Shown here one piece after another: positions 33,674-45,338 of a DNA stretch of 64,000 bases (position 1 is the stretch's first letter; each line of letters opens with the position of its first letter). A program made the translations under genes and the position numbers. Under the pieces are notes generated by a model. The model did no database searches, was not told where the DNA came from, and saw only the letters and a program-made list of their open reading frames with translations. Source of the DNA: Fonsecaea monophora (lineage: Eukaryota; Ascomycota; Eurotiomycetes; Chaetothyriales; Herpotrichiellaceae). The stretch covers positions 62,001-126,000 of the forward strand of contig NW_019173948.1 in NCBI RefSeq assembly GCF_001642475.1, in the 5' to 3' direction.

Positions 33674-34377
33674 TGACGACGTGTAGGCTACGCTACATGA
33701 TTTTATGTAGGTTCTTAATGTGCGAGCTGGTGGAGGTGGTAGGTAGATAGTGAGGGAGTTCGAGTACGAGTGACAGGTGGATATTTGGGTGAGTTGAAGC
33801 GTTGGCACTTCGCTAGCCGACAACATCAACGGATTCTTGCGGTCCAAGGAATTAATCAATCCACACAATCACACCATCTCCCACAATTATTGGCTGCTTT
33901 TGTCTTCACGAATTATAAACCCTACAACCACTTCAATACTGTACCATTGAGGTGTTGATGAGAAACAGAACGCACGCATCAAGAAAGAGACTACAATAGA
34001 AACCTTCATTCAATGATTTGATTGGATTTCTTGTTGATTGCGAAGGCTATCAGAAAACCCATAAACATAGTCCTTCCGTATTAACGACAATGCAGCACCC
34101 GAGAAAAGAATTATACTTGTTACAGTCTCAGCGAAACTGAACGCAATGCTTGCGAACCGAAGGAATCCCGCTGTTGTAGAGCTCTCCCATGAGCCCTTCC
34201 CATAAACATAACCCAATAAACTCCTAAACTCCGTAATGCAGTGACCTTTGACCATCACGGACTTGTTGAAAGAGAAAATGAAAAGTCGTTATAGACGGGA
34301 GCGTATAATTCGTGATGCCGTTGATCCATTCGTCGTAGCCCAAGAGATATCGAGGGGGTTTTGATTCAAATGAGTAA
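33674..34377. other. Intergenic, no gene seen
   Basis: This 704-bp region is the promoter of the IMPACT-type gene and the 3' flank of the gene at 34378. It is AT-rich between 33880 and 34380. No coding sequence is supported. Confidence 0.5.
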
Positions 34378-35684
34378 TTAGTGGCGGTTTTCAACCAAAT
34401 GAACTCGGCGCACAGTGTTGGATCTCTGTCTCTTTGTGCGTGGACGAGTCAATGCGGGTTTCATCTGTGACATGGCGCGAGATGATGATGTTCGGTCAAG
34501 CCGTTTGGTGAGGTTGCTCATGTTGGCTCCGCCAACTTCGAGCATGTCTTCCCATTCGAGTTCTTCGTCTTCGTCGGATGCAAGTGCACTCTCAGTGTTT
34601 CCATTGGCGTCGAACTCGCAGGGTTTTTCGATCTTGCGGGGGAAAGTGGTGAATGGTTCTTGGATTTCGCTGATGGAGGTCAAATGATTCATTGATGTCA
34701 TGCTGGTATGGTAGGAAGAAGTCCGGCTTGGTCTTCGGCTGCCCTTTACATCGATGTCCGACATAGGGCTGGCCATACTTGATTTGGAGAAGCTGGAATC
34801 GCGGCGGAAGGTGATTGAGCCTTCTCTGAAAGAGCTTGCTGCGCTCGAGATGGTAGAAGCGGAAAATCCGCGGGTGATTTTGGTGCCGGTGACGGGGTCA
34901 AGATATTCTGAGGCCACGGCAGACTCGAGGCCAGTGGTGGAGCTGCGTGAGCTTGCAAAGCTGGTGGTTCGGGCGTGGTGGGTTCTGTACTCGTCCCAGA
35001 TGCCTGAATCCAGGCCGGCAGGAGGCAGTGAGCCCAAGTGACCGACGATTATGTCGCTCATGTCGTAAAGGTGTTTGTGAAGGTGTTCCAATTGCCACTC
35101 TGGTGAGGCATTGACGGCTCGGCGATATTTTCCGAAGCCCGTCATTTCAGGCATGGGAGGAAGTGGGTGAATTTTGGTGTCCCAGAAGCTGTCAGCGCTG
35201 TAGTTCCGCTTCAACTCCTCTTGACTGAGGGATCGAGCAGTGATGTCTGGTGGACCAGATGGTGATCTGCGAGGTGTGACATGGTTCACAGCGGGAGTTG
35301 AGCAAGAACGCTCGTAGTTGGGTCTTTGTGAAGTGCGCAGGACACCTTCACGTGGCTTGCGTGCTTCTTCAGGGATGGCTGCACTCCAGAGTGATGAAGG
35401 TCCTGAAGTCACTGTCAGGCCCTGGGTAACGCGTTTGATGGCAAAACAACGAAATTGGACTTACTGCTGAGACATTGTGGTAGTGGCTCAGGGGCAACCT
35501 CAGTGATGAGTTTGAGAGCTGCTTCAGCCTCCTTGTACTTCTTTTCGAGCTTCTTGTGCTCGCTTCTCTCCGCGACGGCTAATTAACGCAAAGGTCAGCG
35601 CAAGTCAAGCAATGCTAGACACATAGTGAGAAGACGCTTACCACGGCCGACAATCAATCTGGTGATTTTCTCCCAAGCAATCAT
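34378..35684 (-). CDS. Serine-rich fungal protein of unknown function
   Basis: I do not recognise this protein. The model has three exons (35684-35642, 35578-35465, 35411-34378) and 396 residues, starting MIAWEKITRLIVGR. The second intron splits the codon of an internal methionine, so the third exon can look as if it starts a protein by itself. A short charged coiled coil follows the start (HKKLEKKYKEAEAALKL). The rest is mainly disordered and rich in Ser, Arg and Thr, with many RRxS-type phosphorylation-like sites. It has a conserved-looking island (LPPMPEMTGFGKYRRAVNAS, then EWQLEHLHKHLYDMSDIIVG) and an acidic patch (SDEDEELEWEDMLEVGG). No signal peptide or membrane segment is seen. A regulatory or scaffold role is possible but unproven. 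Confidence 0.75.
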
Positions 35685-38147
35685 TCTGGCAACTCTGCTG
35701 GAGTGAGTTTGACACGGGTGAGCTGCAGGTGAGAGGTGTGATTGTGTCTGTCTGTTTGTGTCGAAAGGTCTGATTCTCAAAAGAAGGGTATCTTGGAGGA
35801 CTTGATGTTGGAAATCAGATGTGTGATGAGAGAGGTTTGATGTGAAAATCTCGACAGAGGCTGGGTCGCTTATAGCAGGTGAAGCAGAGGTGGACGCGAG
35901 GAAAAAGTTTGGTGGTGAATTTGATATTGCAAGTGACTTGCCACCTGATTGTCGTCGACGGCTCGAATAGCAGTGTCAATGGTACAGTGCAGGGACATTA
36001 CCCGGTACGTGAAATCCAAAGTGATGCAAAAGTCAAATGTGTCGCGTCTATTCATGCCAAACCTAGGGACTGCGGGTGTTGATGTGAAGAGTGAAGTGAA
36101 CGTAAAGGGGACTGGCAGACAGAATCCACCTGCGCCCATTGAATTTGGCTGTACCAGTTCCAGTCGCAGCCGCAGTTGCAGTCCGTCGTGAAGATCCTGA
36201 AGTGCAGACTTTTTTCTTCCCCCTAGCCTCTGGTCTTCAATGCGTTCCAGCTGATGGAGTTCCTCACGCGACTCCAGTATTTGTATTTCCGCCTTGTTGT
36301 CCACTGCCACTGCTTGCCACTGATACCAACGCGGCCGACCCAACCCAGCCTCCAATGGACCCAGACAAGTCTTGCCTACCCACGGGCGACAACCATCATC
36401 ATCACACTGTTGCAGAGCAGCACAATGTTCAGTGGCTGTCAGCAGACTGTCAACAGTCTTAAGCATTTATCGGAGACTTTGATATAAACAGGGGGAAAAC
36501 AATTGATCTCAGAATCTCAACACCGCCAGTTTGATTGGCACAAAGACCATAAGAGATGGAAACAACAAGAACAAAGAAACAAGTCTGGGGAAGGATACTT
36601 GCTCCCTAAGTACTGCGTGGACCGTCCTAAGGCTAGGGCATGCTTGTCCTTCACAAACGGTGCAACGTGTCGCACAGGTTGCAGCCAGAGGCGATTGACG
36701 GCTCGTAATTCCTGTCTCGTTGGTCATCAGCTTTCTTTGTCTGAAAGAACGTGTAGAGGCTCGTGTACGTACCAGCCACATCCATCTCGCTAGCATGGTT
36801 GAGATTCCAATGCTTCCCTAGCTCACAAGTGCCGGCAGGGAAATCCGGCCGGCTCTCAACGACGACCATCAAGAATCACACCGACTTCTCGAAGAGGGTA
36901 CATCATGTTCTCCTGAAGAGGTGCCAGGTTGCATCGTATGCGATATCACTCCTGATCCCCCCAGAGCCGACGTCGGGAGCAGGAACTTCACCCTAGAAGA
37001 ATCCAGATGGTGGCTGACTGATTGACCTCGCTTATCCTTTTGGGTTGTTTGTGTCACCTAGGCAACTCAAACACAAGATCATCCCTGAATGGCCAGGCAG
37101 TACCAGGGCACCTGATCCTCGCAGAATAGGACGGAAGCAAGCAGCTTCTCAGATCGATCTTGGAGTCGGCCGATCGTTGACATGCCCGAGAATCAAAACA
37201 TGCTTTCGTGAGATCCGATCTTGTCCAAAGATGCAGAGCGCCTGACATTCTGAGACAGCGGCCGTGCTGTTTGCTGCAAGAGGCATCGTTTTCAAGCCGA
37301 CTACATTGAGGTCACCTGTGATTGAGGTAACACATCACGAAATCCAAGTTCAAAACATGCACGAGCAAAGAAGACCTAAGTCTGCGTCCACGAAGGATAT
37401 CCCAGATTCAGAGGTGCCATAGCCGTGATGGATGCAGAGATTTATGGTTGAGCTGACTGCACATATCCGTCGGGCGTTGCTCCCGTTGGTCCCTGCACGA
37501 CCTTGAGCCTGCCTAGCCTGCTAGTGGTTGTCGACGTGCTGAGGCTGGCAAACGAAACGTTGACAGGTGTGACGGCTGTTGAAGAATGCCAGTCTGCCCG
37601 CAAATCATGGAGCCCCCACCCACCACACACAAGGCACAGCTACTCCGGAAGGCGGAAGCGCTGGAATGGAACGGAACGCTGCTGGCGACACGAAGCAAAC
37701 ACATTTATTCTTATCAGCACGCACGCCTCCAGCCGAAATAGTACGGACTCACCTACACAGATCGACCGCATCAACCCTCTGGATGTCTGATCCAAAGCTC
37801 CCGCTGACGCACGTTGCGTCTAGCTTCCTGGGGTGCCTGAAGAGGTTAAGAGAAGGGAATGTCTCCGCCCCCATCCACCGTCCCCTTTTATTATCAGCGG
37901 CTTAGACTTTGGTGGCACAGGCCAACACACCTTGGCGCTCCGACTCCCGATATCAACAGAAAAAAAATTGAACCAAAAAAGGAAAGGTAGAGGAGCGCCT
38001 CCACGAGCTGACGGCGGTGAAGAAGTTTGATATAACCCACCTCCTGTCTCCTGAATCAACGAACTCCAGTTCGAGGTTGTTGTATCAGACCGTCGTCCTG
38101 GTCAGGAAACAAGATCAGCAGTTTCTGTCAAGAACAGATTACGAACC
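35685..38147. other. Long divergent spacer before APS kinase
   Basis: This 2.46-kb region lies between the start of the serine-rich gene (minus) and APS kinase (plus). Open frames exist on both strands (the longest minus-strand one is 35870-36466), but they overlap each other and have no recognisable product. I see no RNA gene. Large regulatory regions or long leaders are likely. Confidence 0.45.
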
Positions 38148-39093
38148 ATGGCAACGTACGTTCCTCCTTCCTGGGTTCTGTTCAGTTCGCACAGCATGAT
38201 AGCACGACATTTTTGTGTGGCCTTGTCTTGTTTAGCCATTCAGGTGTCATGGGATACTTTTCCTTGATATGTATATCATTGTCATCTTAACCACACTTTG
38301 CCTGTCGAATTGACCTTACTTTGTATTCCGTTGTTTGGTAGTGAAGAAGAACTTTGGTTGACCCAACAATTTTTGCGCAACTTTTTGTTCTGAGAAAGGG
38401 ACAAAGGGGAATGAAATGGTTGACAAAATACTTACACCCTTGAATAGCAATATTCACTACCATCCTACGCCTTTGACGCCTTCCATTAGGGCAGGGCTCC
38501 TCAAGCAATCTGGTCTGACGATCTGGCTCACCGGTCTGTCGGCCTCTGGCAAATCCACTATCGCCGTTGCCCTGGAACAAGCCCTGATCCGCAAGCCGTA
38601 CAATAAAAACGCCTATCGTCTGGACGGCGACAATATCCGCTTCGGGCTCAACAAGGACTTGGGATTCTCCCCGAAGGACCGCGAAGAGAACATCCGCCGC
38701 ATCGCCGAGGTTGCCAAGCTGTTTGCCGACTCGTGCACCATCGCCATCACCAGCTTCATCTCACCCTACCGCGCAGACCGCGACCTCGCGCGCAAGCTGC
38801 ACGAGGCCGAGCGCCCCGGCGGCGAACCGGGTGTGCCCTTTGTCGAGGTGTGGATCGACGTCCCCGTCGAAGTCGCCGAGCAGCGCGACCCCAAGGGCCT
38901 GTACAAGAAGGCGCGCGAGGGCAAGATCCCCGAGTTCACGGGTGTCACGGCCCCGTACGAGGAGCCGCTGAACCCGGAGGTGCACATCCGAAGCGACAAG
39001 ACCTCTGTTGAAGATAGCGTCAAGATCATCGTCAAGTACCTCGAGGACAAGGGCTACTTGAGCACCCCACCCGCCGTTGATGACGATGAGTGA
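38148..39093 (+). CDS. MET14: Adenylylsulfate (APS) kinase
   Basis: This enzyme phosphorylates adenosine 5'-phosphosulfate to PAPS in cytosolic sulfate assimilation. The first exon is only 8 bases (38148-38155, ATGGCAAC). After a long 292-bp intron (38156-38447), exon 2 runs to 39093. Together they give 217 residues beginning [11 protein letters not shown], as in other fungal APS kinases. The P-loop GLSASGKST spans 32-40. [33 protein letters not shown] and [10 protein letters not shown] are the APS-binding and lid motifs, and [15 protein letters not shown] is the C-terminal signature. The alternative start at 38416 inside the intron would give a non-homologous N-terminus, so I prefer the spliced form. 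Confidence 0.94.
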
Positions 39094-39850
39094 GATTGCC
39101 GTTGCCATCTCGGCGAGGAAGAGACTTGCGCCACAACGACACGGGCATTTCCTAGAGATCAGAGTTTTTGGAGATAGAGAACGAACTGGACGTGATGGCG
39201 TCAAAATGAGCCGACAACCGACAAGGAAGTGAGGCGGATGGCTAGGCTGGGATGAGTGGGTGAATGAACGAGCGAACCAGCCCTGGATTTCTTTTACTGT
39301 AGAAGAAGAATTTTGGAAATAAAACGCCTTTTTGAGGACTTGCAGATTTTGTATTCAAGATCTCTAAAGGACGGGGACAGATCACAATGCATCTCCTCCT
39401 CCTTTGTTCGTCGTTCGTAGTTAGTTGGCCTCGCTGTGTTTTCTATCTCTTTGTTCTTGTTCGGAGAGCACAGAGAGAGAGGCAAACAGTCTATCGTTCG
39501 TTCATTCATTAATTTATACCAGAATATCGAATTTTCTCACCCTCTTTTTTTTTCCTTTCCAGGATCTGTCTGCAATGTGCGCGTGTTCTGACATGTCGTC
39601 GTTTGTGATTGTCTGTCTGTCTCTGTATGTCTAACTGAGTATGGACCTGGGTGTTGCATGCATGCATGTGTGTATGTACGTATATAGATATGTACACGCA
39701 GGTGGTACATAGGGTAGGTAGATATGTCGGTAAATTGTCTATCCTCCCTTGGCCTTTTCTTTGTAATCTGTACTCTGTACTCTGTGCCCATGATAGAAAA
39801 CAACCACCCTCCCAACTCTTCTTTCTCCTTTTCCGGGTGTGTTTCTCTGT
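39094..39850. other. Convergent 3' region
   Basis: This 757-bp spacer lies between the 3' ends of APS kinase (plus) and the AFG1-type ATPase (minus). It has GCATGCATGCATG and GTATGT-type simple repeats near 39655-39725. No gene is supported. Confidence 0.5.
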
Positions 39851-42472
39851 TTACTTCTCGCCAGACCCGCCACCGGGAGCAGCAGTGCGGCCACCACTAC
39901 CACTGTGACCTCGTGGACTCCTCCCCTCGACGCCCTTGCCCCATTCCCCGGCTTTCTTCCCCCACCGCATCATGCCCCACGCGTGTTCCCAGCCAAACTT
40001 TGGAGGCGGATCCGCGTGGCGACGGTACGGCGAGGCGTCATGTCGGAACATGGCCTCACGCTTGGGGTTTGTGTCCGCATTGTTATCCGGTGAAGCTGGG
40101 CCTGGATGATCGCGACCAGGTGGTTGGGAAGGAGAATGTGAGTGGTCTCTAAGGGGATGGTTCGTGGGTGTGTCTGCCGCCGATGGTTGTGCTGTGGTGG
40201 TGGAGGTGGGTTCCCAGAATCGCCCAGAGCTGTGGATGGGCCGCCACCACGCAGGCGCCGATACGGCATCCAGGTCCTCTATCTCTCTCAGAGAGGTATC
40301 CTTCGGTGCATGGTCGTCGCCATGGTAATCATCATGACCATTCACCCCCCGAGCCACGGGCAGTCGTTCATCCCACCATTTCCGACCACACATCTCCCAC
40401 AGACGACTGCGCGCACGCTTGTACGCGAAGCGCTCGTCCTCGCCGGTCAAGGCGGACGTGCTGGTGAAATCTGGACCCGTGGTAGCCCTTCCGACGTCCC
40501 AGCGCGAGGTGCTGGAGTCCGAGATCCCGTGGCCCCTCCCGTTGCCGTACGTGGGACCGAAATCGGCGTCTTCGTCGGCCAGCACGGTTCGAACGTTGGG
40601 GTTGTGCAGGGACGGGGTGAAGGACGGGAAAGGCATTGGAGAGTGCGTGTCATTCGCCCCGGTGTAGGACGAGATATTGGGCCGGAACGGGGCGGTCGAG
40701 TCTTGGTATATCTCGGAGAAGGACTCGGAGGTGATGGACGCGGTGCTGTCTCCATCATCTTCATCGCCCTCGGCATTGCTCGCAGCCCCCGTCCCTACTC
40801 TTCTGACCTTGGTCTCCGGGAAGAACAACTTGTCCGGCGGGGCGGCAGCTTGGATCAACAGCCGGCATCTCGCCTCGTACAGCGCGTCGAGCAGGGTGAT
40901 GAACCTGCGGGCCTCGTTCTTTTGCGCCAGCGTGAGCACGGGCACGTCGGTGAGGATTATCGTGTGAAACGTTGAGCAGAGCGAGACATAGTCCGCAGGA
41001 CCTAGGTACGTGGCGCAGAGGGCTGAAAAGGTGGATTTGAGGACTCCTTTCCGCGTGCAGGGCAGCTCGAGGTGACGGCCGTAGATTGTCAGCGTGATGG
41101 GGTTCCACGTCGCCGATGGGTTGAGGAGGCGGAGATCCCTTTCAAAGGCTTCGTCGGATACCGTGGAGGAGGAGAGGTCGATGTGGTAGTGCGTTGGTGT
41201 GTCGGATGACAAGGTCGTGGATTCTGTCAGAGCCTTCACGCTCGAGACAGAGGTGCTCCTGGTCGAGGGATTTGTACTCTCTACCATGTCGTCAAGAAGT
41301 TTTTCGGCTTCGACTTCGGCTGCCACGGCATCATAGACTTCTGGGTCCAAGGCACCCTCGGCCACAGTTAGGTCATCCTCGTCCCCTTCCCGCCTATAGT
41401 CCTTCTCGCCCTCCATCTCCCACACCTCGCACCGTGCGCGCAGCACTTCCAGAAACAGTCCAAAATCCGTCTTCGCGGCCCTCTCACCTTCACTCTCGCG
41501 AGACATACCCCAGCCCAGCCCGAAGAACCCCCCGGCCACACCCCCGGGGGTGGCGGTTCGGCGCAGGTCTCCAAACTCGATGCCCGCGGCCTTGCTCAAC
41601 TCCTCGGGCATGCGGTTGGAGGAGGCGACCAGGACACCCCCGAGGTGGAAGAAGGCGGTGAAGAAGCCGTTGATCAGCTTTGAGGCCGCGCGGTCGGGCA
41701 TCTGGAACTCGTCGAGGAACAGGATGGGCGAGTCGCAGACGGTGTCCTTGGCCAGGCTGAGGATGACGTGTTCGTGATCCGAGACGACGTCGTCGCGGCC
41801 AAAAAGGCTCCTTCTCGTCGTCGACGAGGGACGGAGAAACTCGAGCCGCTCGATCCGCGCGACTTCAATGCGCCGGAAGATGTCGAGCATGAACGTGTTG
41901 AAGTGCCAGCGGCGTTTCTTCCGCGACGGAAGGCTGTCATACAAAAGGTCGAGGAGCATCGACTTGCCCCGGCCGACCTCGCCGTAGAGGAGCATGCCCA
42001 GCGGAGAATCAATGGCGAGGGCAGAGTGGTGGAGCGGAGTGGTCCGGGTCAAGGCCAGCGTGGTGGACGGGAGTGAGTTGAAAGACACGAGCGACGACAA
42101 GATGCGGCCCGCCTTCGTCCAGCGACGGTCACTGCGGCCAACGTCGTCCTCGTCCTCGTTACCTTCGCGGTCACCATCGCGATCAGACGTTCCTCTCCCC
42201 TGCTGGGCACCATGTCGGTTCCCTTGCGTTTCGGTGGTGGATAACGACGATTTCCTCGCTTTCCTCGGCACACTCCGCCCAATCTTCTCCAGCCGATACC
42301 GGTACTCGATTTCCGGCGCGTAGTCCTTGAGGCGAAAGTACAGCTTCTGGAGCTGCAGTGCGAGGCGATGCTGCGCCGGGTCGGGCTTGATCTTCCTAGT
42401 TGCGACGAGGGTGCGATAGAGGATCAGGGGGTTGGTGATGCTGAGACTCAGATGTGGAGGGGTTGTCGGCAT
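39851..42472 (-). CDS. AFG1: AFG1/LACE1-type mitochondrial ATPase
   Basis: This single-exon gene encodes 873 residues. The frame opens slightly upstream at a TTG, but the first ATG is 42472. It starts with the family's PLILYRTLVATRKIKPDPAQ and HRLALQLQKLYFRL, then a Walker A GEVGRGKSM near 160-170, RWHFNTFMLDIFRRI, Walker B ILFLDEFQMPD near 245, and a sensor-like VLVASSNRMPEEL. LPCTRKGVLKSTFSALCATY, LGPADYVSL and RRFITLLDALYEARCRLL complete the AFG1 core. AFG1 proteins are inner-mitochondrial-membrane partners in turnover of respiratory-chain subunits. The core is expanded by acidic linkers, and the protein carries a C-terminal extension of about 300 disordered residues, so it is much longer than the ~500-residue norm. 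A clear targeting peptide is not visible, and a missed upstream exon is possible. Confidence 0.88.
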   Translation of the reverse strand: MPTTPPHLSLSITNPLILYRTLVATRKIKPDPAQHRLALQLQKLYFRLKDYAPEIEYRYRLEKIGRSVPRKARKSSLSTTETQGNRHGAQQGRGTSDRDGDREGNEDEDDVGRSDRRWTKAGRILSSLVSFNSLPSTTLALTRTTPLHHSALAIDSPLGMLLYGEVGRGKSMLLDLLYDSLPSRKKRRWHFNTFMLDIFRRIEVARIERLEFLRPSSTTRRSLFGRDDVVSDHEHVILSLAKDTVCDSPILFLDEFQMPDRAASKLINGFFTAFFHLGGVLVASSNRMPEELSKAAGIEFGDLRRTATPGGVAGGFFGLGWGMSRESEGERAAKTDFGLFLEVLRARCEVWEMEGEKDYRREGDEDDLTVAEGALDPEVYDAVAAEVEAEKLLDDMVESTNPSTRSTSVSSVKALTESTTLSSDTPTHYHIDLSSSTVSDEAFERDLRLLNPSATWNPITLTIYGRHLELPCTRKGVLKSTFSALCATYLGPADYVSLCSTFHTIILTDVPVLTLAQKNEARRFITLLDALYEARCRLLIQAAAPPDKLFFPETKVRRVGTGAASNAEGDEDDGDSTASITSESFSEIYQDSTAPFRPNISSYTGANDTHSPMPFPSFTPSLHNPNVRTVLADEDADFGPTYGNGRGHGISDSSTSRWDVGRATTGPDFTSTSALTGEDERFAYKRARSRLWEMCGRKWWDERLPVARGVNGHDDYHGDDHAPKDTSLREIEDLDAVSAPAWWRPIHSSGRFWEPTSTTTAQPSAADTPTNHPLRDHSHSPSQPPGRDHPGPASPDNNADTNPKREAMFRHDASPYRRHADPPPKFGWEHAWGMMRWGKKAGEWGKGVEGRSPRGHSGSGGRTAAPGGGSGEK

Positions 42473-42913
42473 AAGGGTCAACTGTTCTCGCGAGCGGGGC
42501 AGAGGGCGAGTTTGAGCGGATCTGGTACATAGGGAGAGAGAGAGAGAGGATCAGGACATGTAGGAGGAAAACAAAGACTCAGCACCAAAGCCCACCCAGC
42601 TGACCCTGAAAGTGTGCAAAGTGTCTATTCTATGCCTTTTGTTCGTTGACATCGTTGAACTTCCGGATGTCCAAAACCCACAGACATTTTTCCCCAATCA
42701 ACGTCATTGGTCTGTCTGCATCACCCAAATCTCGGCTTGACACTGAGGGGGAATTCATGGTGAATCTGCCTTGTATTTCACCGACCATATCGTACATATC
42801 CTTTTGGCCAGGCCAGCTCATGACAATCTTGTAGAATGTCGCAGAAATACGAGCAGCTTGCTCTACCCGCCAAATCAACGATGCTCCCACCAATTGTGGG
42901 CATTAGCGCCTCT
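42473..42913. other. Intergenic, AFG1 promoter
   Basis: This 441-bp spacer lies between the AFG1-type gene's start and the 3' end of the next minus-strand gene. It contains a GA repeat (about 42534-42550) and no supported coding sequence. Confidence 0.5.
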
Positions 42914-45338
42914 TCAATCCCCCAGCTCCAGGCTCTCGACGCCCTGTCCCACGGCCGTCATTACAGTCTCTCGTGCACTGGAGACATTGCTGCTCATCTT
43001 TTTTGATTTCCTCTTGCTACCAGACCTCTTCTTCGACCGACCAGCGCCATCAGTTACATTGGGAGGGGGTGTGTCGAGGAGGTATCCTACAATAGCGTTG
43101 GCCCGGTCACTACCCTTCGAGGAGTACTCGTCCTCCCAGTCCCAATCGTCTGGCGTCTTGCAGTGACGTTCGTTGTTACCATCGATGCTGGGATCTAGCT
43201 GGGATGCCCTCAAGGTTGTGTGGTGGTGCGGCTTCTGTGTTTTCTCGTCGCCAGCAATCCTCTCGCCCGCTAATGCTTGCATGTCGGCCGTGTGCTTTGT
43301 TCGTGGCCCTTTTCCTTCAGACGGTTCTTTCTTGTCCTTTACTGAGGTGTTTTTGAGACCCTCGACAAGATACACTCGCCTACACAAACTCGACCAGGAC
43401 CGCTCCAGCCCAATCCAGTTTTCCATACGGATGAGAATTTCCTTCCAATCTGCACGGGCCTGCGATCGAGGTGCTAGAAAGAGAGGATACTCGTCGGCGA
43501 CGCGTGTGACACGTGCCACCATATAAGCATGTCGTTGAAGTTCCTTGGTCGATGTTTGTAGAAGACAGTGGCAAAGCAACACAGAGTGGAGAGCTTCTAG
43601 CAAAAGTGGATGGTAGGTGACAACTTCAGCAAAGTCTGGATTGGAGAAGATGGGACGATTCGGATCGATCGCCTTGTCTGGTTCAGGAGCGCAAGCCGAT
43701 AAATCTGGAGGAGGTACAGCCGCGAACAATTCGTTCAACTTGTAAACAGGCGGTGAGGGCGATGGGGCATGTACCATGTTTCTCAGACGATCCTTCGTGT
43801 TCTCTGGGCTCGGCAATGCTTCTGACGAGCCTGCGGACGTAGTTGAGTCAGTATCGAGTGTTGTCCTATCAGGGGTACGAGGTAGAGACCCTGGGCCGTT
43901 CACTTTGTCAACTGATTGTACTGTGGACTTCGAGGGAAGTCCTGGCGTGTATTCGAAGTGTGACAAATACACGAGGAAATCCTGAAGCGCCCTTTTGGCG
44001 TAGGCTCGGACGAACTTCCGTGCCTCAGCACGTTGTCGTTGTTGGTCTTCCTCAGCGTCCCCCGCTCCGGGGGAACACACAGCGTCGTCTGCCCGTCGAG
44101 GGCCACTGTTGGGAAGGCCGTGCAAAGTTTCACTGACCCAGCCACACGCAAGACCTAGATATCCTGTGCCCCGAAGGCATAACAGCTGGGGCTCCGTGCT
44201 GCTGGGTTGATCCTTTTCAGCTAAACGACCCTTTGGTTGAAAGTCTCGAGGGGGGCCAGTTGCAGCGTCCTTGTGTAGCGCCCGGTCTTGTTGGTCTTTC
44301 TGGTGTTTGGGATGATATAGCTTGTGCACGGTAAGACCATGGGTGCAGTCTCGCACCACACTCTCTATATCATTCTTGAACATTGAGGCAACGGCCCTCG
44401 TCCTCCACAGCGAGGGTTCTGTGGGCATCTGACTGATCACGTCGTTCAGACGGTGGAGGGATGTGTGTTCAGCCATGGCCATGGAGGGAATCTTTTCGTG
44501 GAAGAAGTGGACATATTGTGCATGCGGGTTGTGTTCCTCGCGGTCCAGCACGAGTTTTGCCACGTCTTCCAAGGCTGACGCCGACTGCATCGTGATAACG
44601 CTTGCAGCGATTTCATCCAAGCAGTAAGCTTGGAACAACTTTTGCGTCGCTTGGTCTCGCATTCGGTATTGCCGCTCACGACTTAGTTTTGGGTACACCA
44701 TCCCTTTCTGTGTTGAAAGTCCCAGTATCTCTGCATCGTTGCCATAGAACATGCCCTTCTTGGATGACGATTGCATGACTGAAGTACTGATGCCACTTGC
44801 AGCACGGACAACGAGATCGGTTGCCTCATCGACCAGTCTTCTGATCTTGACCAGGTCGAAGATCAAGGCTGGGGTGAAAGGTCGGGGACGGGAGGCGTAA
44901 TAGTTGCTATAAGCAACGCTCTCGAGGACCTCGATCGGCATGCTGAGCCATGATCCTTGATAGCAAGAGATATACTTCCAGTGTCTATATCGCAGTTAGC
45001 GCTAGACACATGAAGACAATTTGAGGAACTGTGCAGGTCGCCTCATATTGTTGGAGAGATGCCAATTACTTGTTGCGACTAATGCTGAAGAAGGGCGCCG
45101 CCTTCAAATCTCTTGTGCCCTGTGCTCCATTGTCTGGGGACTCTAGAGATAATGTACCCGATGTCTTTTGTTTCGTAGTACTCTGTGGCTGGTCGCCATC
45201 GGTGGACTGCTGTGTAGACTGCGCAGATGAAGATGAGCCTTTTGGCTTCTTTCTTGTCACGGTCTGCTTGACTTTCTCCTCCCGCGACGGAGCAGGCTGT
45301 TGAGAGTCATTGATAACATGTACCTGTCCATGGACCAT
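42914..45338 (-). CDS. Uncharacterised protein, possibly conserved in fungi
   Basis: I do not recognise the family. Two exons (45338-45070 and 44984-42914) give 779 residues. The 85-bp intron (GTAATT...GATATAG) joins FFSISRN to HWKYISCYQGSWLSMPIE in frame. The N-terminal 90 residues are disordered and basic. An ordered, helix-rich part covers about 100-330: SVAYSNYYASRPRPF, DLVKIRRLVDEATDLVVRAA, RQYRMRDQATQKLFQAYCLD, ALEDVAKLVLDREEHNPHAQ, SLWRTRAVASMFKND. A linker follows, then a second helical block (about 540-610) around VTYHPLLLEALHSVLLCHCL. The C-terminus is lysine-rich. No membrane segment, signal peptide or catalytic motif is seen. The start could be further upstream if another exon exists. 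Confidence 0.78.

Noticed and set aside
35870..36466. Minus-strand open frame of 198 residues
   Set aside because: It has no recognisable domains and is overlapped by frames on the other strand in a promoter region.
40142..40975. Plus-strand open frame of 277 residues
   Set aside because: It is antisense to the AFG1-type gene; composition mirrors the GC-rich coding strand.
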